Origin: Phellopilus nigrolimitatus
Taxonomy: Eukaryota > Basidiomycota > Agaricomycetes > Hymenochaetales > Hymenochaetaceae
Direction of reading: 5' to 3'
NCBI GenBank assembly: GCA_021029095.1
Contig: JAJOHG010000008.1
Location: forward strand, 620,001-684,000
DNA: 64,000 nt
Part shown: piece after piece, positions 47,552-59,704 of the stretch
Numbering within the stretch: the first letter of the stretch is position 1
Layout: each line of letters opens with the position of its first letter
Position numbers and translations under genes: made by a program
Notes under the pieces: model-generated
What the model saw: the letters and a program-made list of their open reading frames with translations, nothing else
The model's database searches: none
What the model was told of the DNA's origin: nothing

Positions 47552-49682
47552 TTACACTTTGACACGCTTAATCTCCCACTTCGCTTTCTCCCCGTCCTTC
47601 AGTAACACAATGACCTTGCCAGCATGTTCATCCCAATGGTCCAGTCTCCGCAGGTTGGGACATTTCCATGCGATAACTGACGCGACTTCATCATTCTTCC
47701 TGATGCGTGAACGGTCTGACATCAAAGTAGAAGTGAAGGAAGCATGGCCATCGGTAACTTCGTAGAAGAAACGAGCGCCATGGAAAGTTGTCAGTCCAGG
47801 AAGCTGGGCGAGCAGGTTCGCCCAATCCAACTAGAATTTTTAAAGTCAAACGTGATGTTCTCCTTAGGCACAGCAAGAGTATAGGATTACTTACGACACT
47901 GGAAATGGACATTGGTCCCTTATGTGTCGCCGAGCTACTTTTCTTTCCAATATCCAGCCATGTGACATTCGGCAGGCAGTCAACCAGTTTCCGGATGTCC
48001 TCAAACTCATTGTACCCCGCCAGTTCAACCCGCTTGATTGCCTGTCTCCTTAAAGCGTCGAAGAACGCGTGGTCACGCTGTCCCGTTAGACGCATACCCT
48101 TGATTGTCTCGAGCGGGCGCGGTAACACAGAATCGGACGGGCACGCCATGACTGCGCACGCGAACTCCTTGTTACATCTGAGCTCGCGCAAGCGGGGAAG
48201 TGTACCCGGTACTAAAGCGAGGGTTGCCAAGTGCGTACGCGGCCCAACATCCAGGTGGAGGACCTCGATATTAGAATGTGCAGCCAAGAATGTAGCTACG
48301 GCATCAAAGCCGTCGATGGTGCAAGAAAGGTGCGTTAATGTCAAGGTACGCAGACTTGGCCAGCGTCCGTACAGGAAAAAGTCATCAGCTCGTGGGTACG
48401 CAAAGCCCGTCTGGGCAGTGTAACGTATATCAAGCTCCTTTGTATGGAGTCAGCACTTCTGAAAATTTCATGAAATTAACAGTCTTACCTCCAAATTGGG
48501 GCAATGGTGCAGCATGTCGGTGACACGAGTCAGCTCCGCATTCTTGCTCTGACCATATCCCTTACTAATTGAGCGCACAGCAACTGATGACAATCGCGGG
48601 AGCTTGAAGCTCGCTCTCAGTAGCTAATCAAGAGAAACACAATCAGGAGAGAATACTGACTATCGTCGGGTGCTTGGTAACGCCCGTGGTCCCCTCGACA
48701 ATCGGACCAAAAACCAAATTATCGTTTATCTCAACGGATTTCAAGGAATGACATTTGAGTATAGTGGGCCAAATACTTTGCAGAGAAATCAAAGAATGAT
48801 TGCAGGACCAAATGAATACGTTCAGTGAACACATTTTGGCCAGAGCAGACGAGAAGAGTCTTCCTTGTTTACTATGCATGCCGAGCTCGTCATCACTCGA
48901 TTCGAGCTCAGTGTCTGTTGCCAGTATATCTGAGGGGATAATAGTGTTTTCCGTCGACCTTTCGTCCAAAATTTCCAGACGACGCACGTTAGCCGCGACC
49001 GAGCGATTGCCAGCAAAATGGCCCCAGACCGCGATATTACTGATTTTACAGCGCACGACACGATATTCATAGTGACGAGGGAAAACAATGTCATGCATGC
49101 GCTTGCAAGACAATGCAAGCGCGAGTAAATCGCGCTTTGAGTCGATGTGCGTGACAATTCCATCCAGAACTTCGGTCGATTGGCGCGTTAATGTATGGCG
49201 AGAAGGCGAAAACCCAATGAACTATCGCAGATAAGATTGACTTCTCGCGACCAAAAAAAAAAAGTTTAACAGTCACTCACGGGCTCGACGATCGCTAGCA
49301 AGTGTATCGACAATTTCTGTTCCTCCTGCGTTAATTTAAACTGGCAACCTCCTATTCTCGATGGCAGAGCGGTTAAAAGCTTTCTTAAGACGTTGAAAGC
49401 CGCGAAGGGATCCTTGCGATCGTAGGATGCGACGTTCGTGTCGACAGCTTGTAAAGGTCGTCTAGTACAACGCATCCTTGACGCCGTCGGCCCCTTCGTC
49501 CTAGGATTTACAGCAAGCTTGCTGCCTGGTACTGACAGCAAGCATGGTGGGCGATAAGCACCTTCCCAGCTATGCTCGTCCAGATTGATATACTGATGGC
49601 GTTTATAGCCACTCCAGATTCGGAACGCATTAGACCTGGATGCCGCATGCAACTGCCGAATAGACACCGTTAAGCACATCAA
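47552..49682 (-). CDS. F-box protein with leucine-rich-like C-terminal part
   Basis: Probable substrate receptor of an SCF ubiquitin ligase, one of the many lineage-specific F-box proteins of mushrooms. The F-box reads TEVLDGIVTHIDSKRDLLAL / ALSCKRMHDIVFPRHYEYRV (49180-49060). Then comes VRRLEILDERSTENT and spaced Leu/Cys-rich segments (MLHHCPNLE; LRTLTLTHLSCTIDGFDAV; NIEVLHLDVGPRT; LPRLRELRCNKEF; LPNVTWLDIG; CPNLRRLDHWDEHAGKVIVL) like irregular LRRs. It ends WEIKRVKV at 47552. At least four introns. A first exon from 49682 (MMCLTVSIRQLHAAS) splices at GTGAGT near 49275 to FIGFSPSRHTL in frame, but this extension is not conserved, so the start is tentative. The substrate is unknown. Confidence 0.72.
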
Positions 49683-50011
49683 ATCTAAAGGAAGGCAGCG
49701 AACGCGAGAGTTGCGAACGACTGCATAATTCAGTTGGAGGGCCAGAACGTAATTTGCCTTAGTAGTAGGCCGCTAGGCTGAAATTGCACAAGCACGGCTT
49801 ATCTTGGAAAGGCAGGTGTGCATTGAGTTTACGTAAGTACACCATTGTGGCTGGCGTTATTTCTCAATTAACTTGTATTTAAACTGCAAGACACAGTACT
49901 AGAAGGAATGAGAAATGCACACGCTTAAATTTTGAAAAGCTGATGAACCAGATTTGTGCCGGTAATATACAGTAAGGTAGCCCTGTTCACCGCCAATTCA
50001 ACCACGTAAAT
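49683..50011. other. Spacer upstream of the F-box gene
   Basis: No coding feature is recognised. It separates the F-box gene start from the stop of the next minus-strand gene. Confidence 0.4.
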
Positions 50012-51071
50012 CTAGCATGGCTCTTCGGAGAAGTGAAAGTCTTGGCGAGCGTAAGAGTATGGACCATTGTGAGCTTGAGACCAATGATGCATGGCATCTC
50101 GTGCCATTTGTGTTTGCACCGGACCATTCTGCACATCCACAGTAATCGCTGGAAAGGAGGGAGTTTGATAAACAGGTACGCTTCCTTCTGCTTCCGCGCT
50201 GTGAAATTTTTAATAATTAGAGTATCACGAGAATAATGACTAGGGCTAGCACTTACCGCGGGCTTGGAAGGGCAGGTTGATGATTGTTCACGGCCCGAGA
50301 AGGCGGCCAGAAAGTGACACCCAGAGCAGAGCGCTGGGTCATCGATATCTCGCCCGCTTGCATTGAGCTTCCGTCCATTAGGAAGGATGCACGATAACCA
50401 GATGATGGGGTCGTTGTCTCGGTCGAGGGTGATAGGAAGGTGGGAGTCTGCGATCCCGTGTAAGCAGATAAAACCGGGGTTTGCACCTGTTCTGTCATTT
50501 CTTGAAGGCTGGTCGGGGACTGTGTGACAACTTCAATTCTTTGAACATCCTGATGAAGACCAAAGTAAAATTTCAGAAGAGTCCCAGATAAGTACGTCTT
50601 TCGATGTTTATTGTATAACAGAAAAAAACGGACCTCGCGCATCATCCCCAATGCGGCTGGGTCGTTCCTTGAAGTGGGCTTCTTTGGAACACAGGAGAGA
50701 AGACCAAGATCTCTGCATTTTATGCACAGAGAATTAGATAAGGTTTCGCACTGTTATTTAAGAAAACAATGTTATCATCAAGTTATCATGTAAGAGAAAC
50801 GACGTACTCTCTGTCTATAGTACGAGCAACGACCACATGGGTTGGGATTACGCTTTGGGTGCCGCCTAAATGATAGAGGCTCAAAATGCACGGACGTAGT
50901 GTCGTTTCCAATCATGGGCCCTGGTACTCGAACATCTCCGGGGTCATCAGAATAGCTCGAGAGCTGCCGTAGGGCAGGTAGAATATCTGTCTCGCGGGCG
51001 AGTACCTCAGCCGCACTGACCAGAGGTATGAGCCTACGAGCAATATTCGAGATAGCTTCAGAGTCCGCCAT
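50012..51071 (-). CDS. Unrecognised protein with a small Cys motif
   Basis: Exon 1 encodes MADSEAISNIARRLIPLVSA, a helical N-terminus, then FRRHPKRNPNPCGRCSYYRQ, a short CXXC motif in a basic context. Exon 2 continues CRDLGLLSCVPKKPTSRNDP with more Cys. Exon 3 is Thr/Ser/Pro-rich (VQTPVLSAYTGSQTPTFLSP). A last exon gives AEAEGSVPVYQTPSFPAITV ending FHFSEEPC at 50012. Splice sites are regular and the frame is kept, so the gene looks real. The Cys pattern might bind zinc, but it does not fit Zn2Cys6 or C2H2 spacing, so no function is proposed. Confidence 0.6.
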
Positions 51072-52073
51072 CGCTTTTCCCTTGGCTTTAGAGATTCATT
51101 AACCGTTTTATACTCACGGCGAAAGGTCAAGTATTGGCTAAAACACTTGAGTAATACGAAAAGATTGAATACGCGCATTACAGAAGATCACTCCTGGTCG
51201 TGCTATTCGGGCGCCATATTTCTGCGACTTCCGAAGTTCGCGGTAGAGCCAAGCTCAAATGCCTCGACTCGCAATGGCCAGGAGCGCCATGTATGGAAGC
51301 TATCCGCATGCTCACATCGCGGTTACCGATCACAGGAGAACATGTAAGCCTATGCAAACTCGTGTTGACTCACATGGTTACTCGCCTACGTTGTATCCTG
51401 TAGGCAGAGAGGTGATTGCAACATTGAGCGTTGTCGAATGGCAGCCCTGTTTCAAGATCGTGGTTGTCAAAGAGGAAACCGAATGACTTCGTTTCGTGTC
51501 GCGCTCAATAGGCGCCCGTACTAGGCTCCCGTATAGTTACTAAGGTCAGTAGCCCATACTCTTGTTCAAAACCTTCATCGGCCGAGTAATTACTGTCTTG
51601 AGAAATACAGTGATGCCACTATTAATATTGTTCCCACGTGATGATCTTTTTTTCGACCTTATAGTCGCGATCTCATCTCTAAGCACAATTCCTCGTGGTG
51701 TAAGGCGCTTTTCGGAATTAAGGGATAGATATACACCTGTGCTTGTACTCAGAGCCTTTTGAGGCACGCGTGGCATTGAAACTTGAGACTCTTGTTTTGA
51801 ACTATGGCTGACGGTGCTCATCCGAATCAATCGTACGAGTGTGAACCTTCAGCGCACCCAGAGTCTGAGTCTTACTAATACTTGCAGTGCTCCTTTTTTC
51901 TCTTTTCAAAACACGACACTTGCAGAACAGATGTAGTGATCAAAGGATAGTAAAGAGCCGAGGTAAAGCGACGAACGACGTTAAGACGATAGAAAAGGCA
52001 ACTTTTTATTGATCCGCATCACAGCCACAACGGCAGGCTCGCTTTCCGTTACTTCCTCTTGCCCGAATTTAAT
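51072..52073. other. Gene-poor kilobase
   Basis: Overlapping short frames at 51147-51486 and 51546-51830 lack family resemblance and splice structure. They may be decayed coding or element sequence. The 3' end of the dehydrogenase gene lies at the right border. Confidence 0.35.
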
Positions 52074-54248
52074 TTACGGGTGCAGCAGGATTTTTGTATA
52101 CCCATCCAAACGTTTGTCAAACTTCTCATACGCAAAAGGCGCGTCAAGGAGAGGGAGATGATGCGAAACTACGAAAGACGGTTTTGCCTTGCCGGCAATG
52201 ATCAGATCACCTAAAAAAACCGCAGGAATCATCATAGGTCGACGGTAGAAAGTGATACAACGTACGAAGATAGCGGTTGTACGCCTTGTAAACGTTCCGA
52301 GTAAGAGAGACAGATAAACGTTATTGTTATTCCAATTTTTTGATCCGACAAGGAATTGATACCGACCTTGACATCGCATAGTCCAGTGCCTATAGAAATG
52401 CCCTTCATGAAGAGCTTGCCTTCATTGCTATCATTTGGTAACGAGAAACTTGGGAGTCAGTGTTCTGTACTCACCGAATGGGAATGATACATAGCCCCTA
52501 CACGGAGAGAGTACAGACATGTTACACTTATTAAATAGTCCTTTACGCAGATAAATAAAAAATGCTCACTTTGCCGCGGCTGAGTCGGTAGCGCCAGGGT
52601 CACTAGGCATGTACATACCAGGCACGCCTATCCCGCCGGTCGGTCGTACGATATCAACAAGTGCCTCAAGCACTGCATTTGGCTTGTCCGTTTTGCCATC
52701 TGCCGCGGTGGCACGGTATCCTACAGCTTTTCGGCGGCCGTTATGATTGCCATTGATAACGCGGATCGTTAATATGAATAGATATTGCGTACCATCAACG
52801 CCGCGATCGACTTCGCTACTGCATACCAGATCAAAGCGGGTATGAATAAGAAGACTTGACTTCTTTATGACAACGCTCACCCTCCACGAAGTGTTCTGAT
52901 TTGCCCTGCAGGATCGCTTACGGAAAAGTCGATAGGAGTGCAGCCTATGTCTTTGGCTTTCTGTAGACGCTCTGGGACGCGGTCTACAACGTATACCTCA
53001 GATGCGCCACGGATGATGGCAGAGTATGCAGCCATGAGGCCCACGGGTCCGGCTCCGAATATCACTATGGACTCTCCGGGATGGAAGCCCTGTGAGTCAG
53101 GTCATGGTTCGATTCACATTTTCAGCAAAGGGGAACAGCGCACGGATAGCTGCACGCCATGCCAGCCCTGTGGTCGTTTCAAATAAGAGGAGGCAACGTA
53201 TGTTAGATATACTCAGCTCACCGTTGGAAATATGTCTGAAAGTAACGAGAAATCCGCTTCGTGCTCCATCCCAGGGGGTAATTTAAGTGCATTGAAGTCC
53301 GCGAAAGGCACCTTAACGTATTCCTGAAAATAGTGAATGCATTAAAGATGAGTAGCGGGGGCTCGGTAATAAATGACGAATTTACAGCCTGTCCTCCCTG
53401 ATAAGGGCCCATACCGACAAATCTACGGTACTCTTAGCGCACGACATAGAAATGAGATGAAATACTCTTGATATACCCATATGCTCTATGTGTTGAAATG
53501 AGAAAGTGTTTGAATCAATCATTGGATATAGAACATTTATAATCAAGCGACTCACGCCCCAACCTTTCCGGTTGAGTTTCGACAAAATGGTCAAAACAAA
53601 ACACATCTTTGAGCAAGCGAATCTAATGCTCACTACTCCAGGGTTGGTTATCATGCAGTAAGCGGACCGTCCTTCTTCGCAATTGGAGCACCGTCCGCAT
53701 GAGACGTTGAAAGGCATCACGACGCGGTCACCTCTTTTGAGAAGCTAGCATATAAGTGTTAATCAACATTCACTACGGCGATACAGAAAGACGCACAGTT
53801 ACTCCTGTGCCAACTTCCTGAAATGTTCGGGTCAAATATGAGATATGTAATTCAATTGCTTTATTGCTGAATCCTCACATGAACAATTCCTAGGCTACAC
53901 ACCAAAGAAGCGATTTATCATCATCTGCAAATGAGTTTCAACAATAAAAATCACAAACTTCTCGTGTCCGAAGACAAGGCCCGCTCCCGCGGCAGTACGG
54001 CCTTCGTACATGTGCAGGTCACTGGCCGCAGTGATGAGCAACAGGCTGAAGACACTGGTGTGATGCCTACCTGCCACAAATTCCGGTCGTTGTCACTGAT
54101 TATGTCACTAGGAGTTAGGCCGGTAGTCATTTCATAGCTGAAGGAAGAATTGACCCTTGACAATGACATCATCTGGATGGGTCAACTCAGGCTTTGGCAC
54201 ATCCTCGATGGCCACTTCAAAAGGTTTCTTGAACACGACTGCACGCAT
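52074..54248 (-). CDS. Zinc-dependent alcohol dehydrogenase, glutathione-independent formaldehyde dehydrogenase-like
   Basis: Medium-chain dehydrogenase/reductase, NAD-dependent by family. It starts MRAVVFKKPFEVAIEDVPKP, and ASDLHMYEGRTAAGAGLVFG is followed by HE (catalytic-zinc His). The structural zinc lobe has four Cys in CGRCSNCEEGRSAYC. The Rossmann motif VIFGAGPVGLMAAYSA is followed by VYVVDRVPERLQKAKDIGC. Family-specific blocks are MEHEADFSLLSDIFPTGYHG, KPNAVLEALVDIVRPTGGIG and PFGKLFMKGISIGTG. It ends DGYTKILLHP at 52074. About ten short introns. The catalytic-zinc Cys expected in CGSDLH is not encoded in frame: the local reading is LITAASDLH, although the bases tgcggc survive out of frame. 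Activity is therefore doubtful unless splicing or sequence differs. Confidence 0.86.
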
Positions 54249-55270
54249 TGGCCACGAGTGGTTGACTTGAGGTGGTGGAATGTGGGGGAGTGAGGGATTT
54301 GACAGGCACTCATCCTCTCGCGCAATCTTATATTCTGCCTCCGTCAGAGTTCAAAAATCTAGCTTGCAAGTTCTACACTTGTCCGTCAAGCTCGCGTGGA
54401 AGCTGCTTCTGAGCAGAGCTTGTGACTTGCAAAGGAAGTCCTGAAACTCAAAGTTTTGGAGCTATGTCCAATGAGGCGCCGTTTTCAAAACTGGAACGAT
54501 AAGGCGCAGGCCTGAAGCGGGACTCACTAACTCAGTCCAACTTTAGTGACCTGAGGTGCTGAAAATAGATGATAACAAGCCGAAATCGACGTCATTGCTC
54601 GATCCAAACAGGTAGCTAAGCCGATGCAAGATGCAGACGAGCTTGACTTCGTATGTTCAATTGCTTCCGAGTTGCGAGGCTTCAAATTGAACTCAAAACA
54701 ACTGCACTTTGAAGAAGAGTGGGTAAGCCTTCCCCTCAGTTCTAGATACAGTCGATAAAAACACCTCTGGCGAACGAACTAAAATTCCGTCATGTCTTTC
54801 TCTCGCATAATACCTATCTGCGAGAGTCGAAGCGAAGAGATTACAGAGACGGTAGCCTATGCGCCTCGCAGACTTTCATACACGCGTTATTTGCTATTGT
54901 TTGTTTGAACTGCCTGCTATATAATTTGCAAAACTTTCGACTTTTTCCCATCTACGCCATCATCTTATCACCCTCAGCACTCTGTTTCACTGCGGTAGGG
55001 TCATTTTTACCTTGGCGAGAGGAATATTTAGCTTCGCTTTCGCTAGCAGCACTATGCTTTTACGAGCCATGATGGTCGTCTAGATAGTGGTGAAAGCTAC
55101 ATAAATTTGTGCATAAATATATATTGTCTCCTTTCGACTTGTTCGCTACAGCGTCAGCGGGAAATGATGCGTGCAAAGGCTCTGAGCTCGAACAAAAAAA
55201 AAAAAAATTGAATTTGTTGGTCGTCGAGGGCGTTGAGCGGGCATGTCCGTGTCTTCTTGTTTCCACAACC
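54249..55270. other. Intergenic kilobase
   Basis: No gene is supported. It holds the dehydrogenase promoter and a T/A-rich stretch with an A13 run at 55195-55207. Confidence 0.4.
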
Positions 55271-56255
55271 ATGAATAGTGCACCTGTAAAGCTCTCCGAC
55301 CTCGAGCATGACGATGGAAGGAAGAAAGCGCCCAGATGGTTGCCAATCTCGCTCGTGCGTACTGGATTCGCTGGATTCTGTAGTATTGTTGACGGCGAGA
55401 CAGCTGGCGCTGACGACTGTAGCTCTCACCGTACCTGCTGCGTTGCTCTGGCGGCAAAAACGCACACTCGGTTTACAATCTAACATCACAATCGGCAAGA
55501 AGCACAGTACTTCGCCTCCATTGCGCCGACGCGCAAATGCGGGCTGGGGCGCGACGTCGGCGGCAAGGGCTACTTCGAGTCGACCGTCGGAATCTCTGAA
55601 GGCCTCTTCTTCCTCACCTCCGCCTCGAAAAACATCCGGGGCCGGGAGAGGCAGAATCATCGGCTCTGATACTACTGTTGTTGCTGCGTCATCCCAAACA
55701 TCTTCGAAAACCACTAGCACGACAACTTCAAATACGCCCCCTTCGCTGCTCGATGGGCCTCTCATCTCACTCGGTGCGTTCGGGCTCGCTACGGGTCTAG
55801 TTGGGTTTGCTTTGGTTCTTGGTGTATGGGGAGTTCGGCAAAGCATGGGCGTTGACAATGTGCGTAACTCTTGTGCTGCCTTTCCCTTGAGGCTTTCTTT
55901 ATGGACATTCGGCGATGTGTCCCTAAACGAGTTCACAATTTAAACAACAAACGGACAGGTCGACCAATTTGCCGCGCGTGTTCGCCAAATACTTCGCACC
56001 CGCATGCCCGCACTGTCCCACCGATTATATCGCTCCACAGATGACGCTGGTGGTGGCCATGACAAAGGGCTGGAAGACAAGGAGACAGGGGAAGCAGACG
56101 GGTCCGTCAGCGGCAAGGGCGCTTGGACGTGGGACGCAGCCGAGGAGCGCTTGCGCACAGCGTTCGATCGTGGCGGGTTGAGCGAGTGGGCTGAGTGTGC
56201 TGTGGGCGAACTGGAGGCTGAAAGGAAGCTCGAGCGTGCTCGTCGCGCGTCATGA
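55271..56255 (+). CDS. Small two-helix membrane protein
   Basis: Helix 1 lies in LLTARQLALTTVALTVPAAL (about 55390-55450), followed by a basic/Ser-rich linker. Helix 2 lies in LISLGAFGLATGLVGFALVL with GVWGV (about 55760-55830). After a GT...AG intron the soluble tail reads VDQFAARVRQILRTRMPALS, with an acidic Gly-rich part, then WDAAEERLRTAFDRGG and a charged end ERARRAS. The two-helix layout with a short C-terminal helix recalls small mitochondrial inner-membrane proteins such as TMEM242 or AIM11, but the match is not firm. The start is ambiguous: ATG at 55271 (MNSAPVKLSDLEHDDGRKKA) would need a very short intron, while ATG at 55308 reads straight into helix 1. Confidence 0.6.
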
Positions 56256-57640
56256 ATGCAGTTATAGCTGTGTACGTGCAGTGCGTTTGTTTTTTTCTGC
56301 TTGCCAGCTTCATATCCACTATCTCCTCGGTCTGATGATCCGAATTTCTTCGATGTGGTTTGTGGTAGTCTTGGATGTTCAACGCGCCATAGTAAGTATC
56401 TGGCTGAAACATGTTGTGCAGCTGAACGCTGGATCGAGATCGATTGTGCACTTTATGATCGAGAGCGGTGTTCATATGCCAGCGTGGCGTTTCACGGCAC
56501 CAGCATAGTCGGAGATTATTTGGCAGTGTCCGTCGACGGCCTACATGTGCAGAAAACGGTCGGAAGAAATATGGAGATAGGGCCGAAACTTCAGGCACAT
56601 CATCACCACGCAAATTACCGCTTTCTCGGAGAAATGTTTGTCTTTTCTGGTGTCCGCCCATGTCGTTTGTGTTCGCATGCCCAGCGACTTTTCATGTTTC
56701 ATCTTTGTCACACATTCTCGAAATCCGGATATTTTTGAGTCCCCCCTTGATCGCAGACATGCAGCAATGCAATTGTACTGCGAGTATCCAGACCAGTCTT
56801 ATTATCGACTCGAATCTTTTTTTTTCCCACTGAAATGCACCAGCGCGTCCGAGACTTTAATCTGAACAAATATGGCCGCCAGTGAAACAGCCTCACTTGC
56901 GCTGGTCAATACGGTACGAGCAATGTCGCGATTAACTTTTGGAACACAGGGGGCACTACCAAGGACAGCTTACTGTATTTCCTCCAGATAGGAGCACTAT
57001 TGTGGTGTACGTTGGTTCTCAACGTGTCGTGACTCGCGTGCTTTCTTAAACGATAAAAATTCTGGAAAATCTATAATCATATGGCGTATGTTCATGTACT
57101 CTCTCGTTCATCCGTCGTCTTCCGGTCTCAAAATATCAACAGTCTCTGAAGATTAGGCACTATGCAGTTATACCATTTCAACGTGCGTAGTCGGTCTCGC
57201 TCCAAATATGTAAATCCCGTTTTCTTCCAAGTATCTTTTTTTAACGTTTTGCGTCCGCTTTGCAGACGTACCCTAAAGACGCCCCACGGATGCCTTTTAC
57301 ATACCCGACTTGGTAACTGTCCTGCGTAGCGAATTCCGGAGCTCGATCCTGAAAAAGGATGATTTCGAATCTAATGGCGTGGTGACACGGCGAACGTGGC
57401 GACGCACGACATAATATTCTAACCATCTAGGGTCTTTGTGATGAAGAGCGTGGTTGTCACTTAAATGTCGTGGGGCAAATCTGAGTGAAAGGTCTTTCCA
57501 GACACGAGATTCCAGCTGAGAACACTACGTCCAAGAACTCCTGTCTCACAGCTCTAATATTTTCCCGGATCGAATCGAGGACTCCCACCTTTATACCCTC
57601 GCTAATTGCTGACGAATCTGACGCCCTTTCTTATGAGGTC
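56256..57640. other. Gene-poor stretch with weak open frames
   Basis: A plus-strand frame at 56301-56738 is open for about 145 codons, with protein-like but unrecognised sequence (CSYASVAFHGTSIVGDYLAV). No exon partner or conserved motif was found. Confidence 0.35.
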
Positions 57641-58050
57641 GTGATACCAATATGTATACCCAAATGCCGACACGTGTACGCTGGCATCCCGGAATTACCT
57701 GTCTGAGAGCTCTGTCGCAAACGCAGAGTTAGCCGGCCATTATACTTGGGATCGCTAGTGCCTTCGATAGTCGGTACATGGTGAGTAAGCACAATAAGAT
57801 GACGCCCTGGTTCTTCCCCATGTATGTGCGTGAGTGCATCTTCGAGCCACGCAAAATCGCGCTCGTGCAGTGCCTGGTACGCAGACAGGTCGAATTTTAC
57901 GATGGCATGAAAGTCGGTCAAACTACACGGAACGATGTCGGGATCAACTGGATTTAGACGCGACCAGAATGTGCAGCCCAGAACCGTTATATTGGGAGAA
58001 ATATCAATTCGAGAAAGATAATATGGCCAAGAGGTTTGTCAGGAGGCAAG
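57640..58050 (-). pseudogene. Broken calcineurin-like metallophosphoesterase fragment
   Basis: The minus strand reads YLSRIDISPNITVLGCTFWS, VDPDIVPCSLTDFHAIVKFD, QALHERDFAWLEDALTHI and RHLIVLTHHVPTIEGTSDPK, a typical central part of fungal calcineurin-like phosphoesterases including the LTHH metal-ligand His pair. At 57725-57735 the expected NSAFATELSD continues only after a one-base shift. The upstream side stops at an in-frame TGA near 58050, and neither the N-terminal DxH motif nor the C-terminal GHTH motif was found nearby. It is a truncated, frameshifted relic on the spacer before RPL14. Confidence 0.72.
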
Positions 58051-58395
58051 CTTTCTGCTGCGGATATGCTGTCGGAGACGACCTGGGCGAATTTGCTGGT
58101 TGCTTCCGTCTAGACGAGCAAAAGTCCACTTTGGAAGAGATCAAAAAAGATTCCACTAAGACTACCATGATCAAAATTATCGTATATATGTATATACATG
58201 ATTTTGTAAACGATTTGTGACCGCCTGAATTTGTCACTTGTGGCTGATGACCGACCAATTGCAGACGTCTCAGTCGTGAGAAACCGAGTAACCCACACGC
58301 GCGCCGATCACGTGTTTGCGCCTTCCTTTCAAAGTTTTGCCTAAATCGCCTGCCAGCGAGCGCCGACAACAGAAACGATCTCAAGCACCAAAACC

Positions 58396-59125
58396 ATGCC
58401 GGTGAGTGTGTCCTCAAGCTGTGTTTTTGCTGCGTCTGGGTGCTGGTATAGGCTGGGGATGAGGATTGGTCGACTGGTCGCCGGAATTGAGGTGGATGGG
58501 TTGGTCGATGGGTGGATGACATCGACCGTTTGACGAGTACACGGATGGATATTTGGACGGATGTGAAGGAACAATGGACTGGGCAGACGACGTGGATTCT
58601 GGGGACTCGACAGCCAGAATGCTGACGATTCGTGCTGTAGCAGGAAAGACAATCGACGTTCAAGCGCTTCGTTGAGGTCGGGCGCCTCGTTCTCCTCAAG
58701 TCCGGTCCCTCGGCTGGCAATGTCGCCGTCATAGTCGAGATAATTGACCACAACCGCGTACGTGCTCTTCGCCTTAAACTGAGAGGCAGCTGAGAGTAAA
58801 ACTTTGAGCTGGTTATCGCTTTTCGCAGGCTATCATTGACGGCCCCTCCGTCCCGCGCCAGGCATTCCCCTTCCACCACCTCACCCTCACCCCCCTCGTC
58901 GTCCCTAAACTTCCTCGCGCTGCCGGCACGCGCATCGTTGCCAAGCGTCTTGAGGCTGAAAAGACACTGGAGAAGTGGAATGAGTCGTCGTGGGCGAAGA
59001 AGCTCGTCACCGTCGCTGCCCGTCGCAAGACGAACGACTTCGATCGCTTCTCTGTTATGCTTGCCAAGAAGCAGCGCCGGGATACCGTGCGCAAATCCCT
59101 TGCCAAAGCGAAAGCGAGCGCATGA
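58396..59125 (+). CDS. RPL14: Large ribosomal subunit protein eL14
   Basis: Cytosolic 60S ribosomal protein. A tiny first exon ATGCCG (58396-58401) splices across a 239-nt intron, long for this genome but usual for ribosomal protein genes, to [20 protein letters not shown] (from 58641). [19 protein letters not shown] gives the KOW-like core. A second intron follows, then [60 protein letters not shown] and [20 protein letters not shown], ending AKAKASA at 59125. These match eL14 throughout, and the length of about 140 residues is standard. Confidence 0.94.
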
Positions 59126-59704
59126 TCGGTCCTTGGGGCGTTTGAGTTGCGTTGAAGAGGGTCTTCATTGTCGGTCGTTGCGTATTTTTGCCATTTCTTT
59201 CTCTTCTGTATGTCATGCATTCCCAGACCTATGCTCGCACCAAAATCGCATCGCATTCAATATGATCACGACTTCAAAACCATGATTTCAACGAATGCGA
59301 CAACTTCAGTCGTCTCCGTCCTCATTTTGACAGCCGACGACTGTATTCTCATGCTGTCGCCTATTCGCAGGACAGTCTAGCACAATGTCTTCCGGCCAGT
59401 GGCTACGAATTAGGTAGCTAGGGCACGAGGCTATGCCGTGTTCAAACACTCCGTTTAGGACTTGGTTCAATTAGCTCGCCTGCTCTCTGTTTGTAGTAAG
59501 TGATTGTCTTAAGTAAATTCAAGTTTTAAACCCTCTGGAGCGAATATTGTCGACTTACGAATGGATATTTATCCCTATATTCCATCTGTCATTTCGAGAT
59601 TCCGCTCATGCCACTAATATCTCTCGGTCAGCCACGTTCTGAATCTGTCTCGGATTTGTATACGATACAATTAAGGTTGCAATCAACAAGACTTGCAAAT
59701 ATCT
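59126..59704. other. RPL14 3' flank
   Basis: No gene is supported. It covers the RPL14 3' UTR and the DNA into which the gypsy element inserted. Confidence 0.4.

Noticed and set aside
47788..48423. A 211-codon plus-strand frame across the F-box gene
   Set aside because: It is antisense to the F-box/LRR-like coding exons and shows no family signal.
55154..55936. A 260-codon minus-strand frame opposite the two-helix membrane protein
   Set aside because: Low-complexity shadow; the plus strand has membrane helices and a spliced conserved-looking tail.
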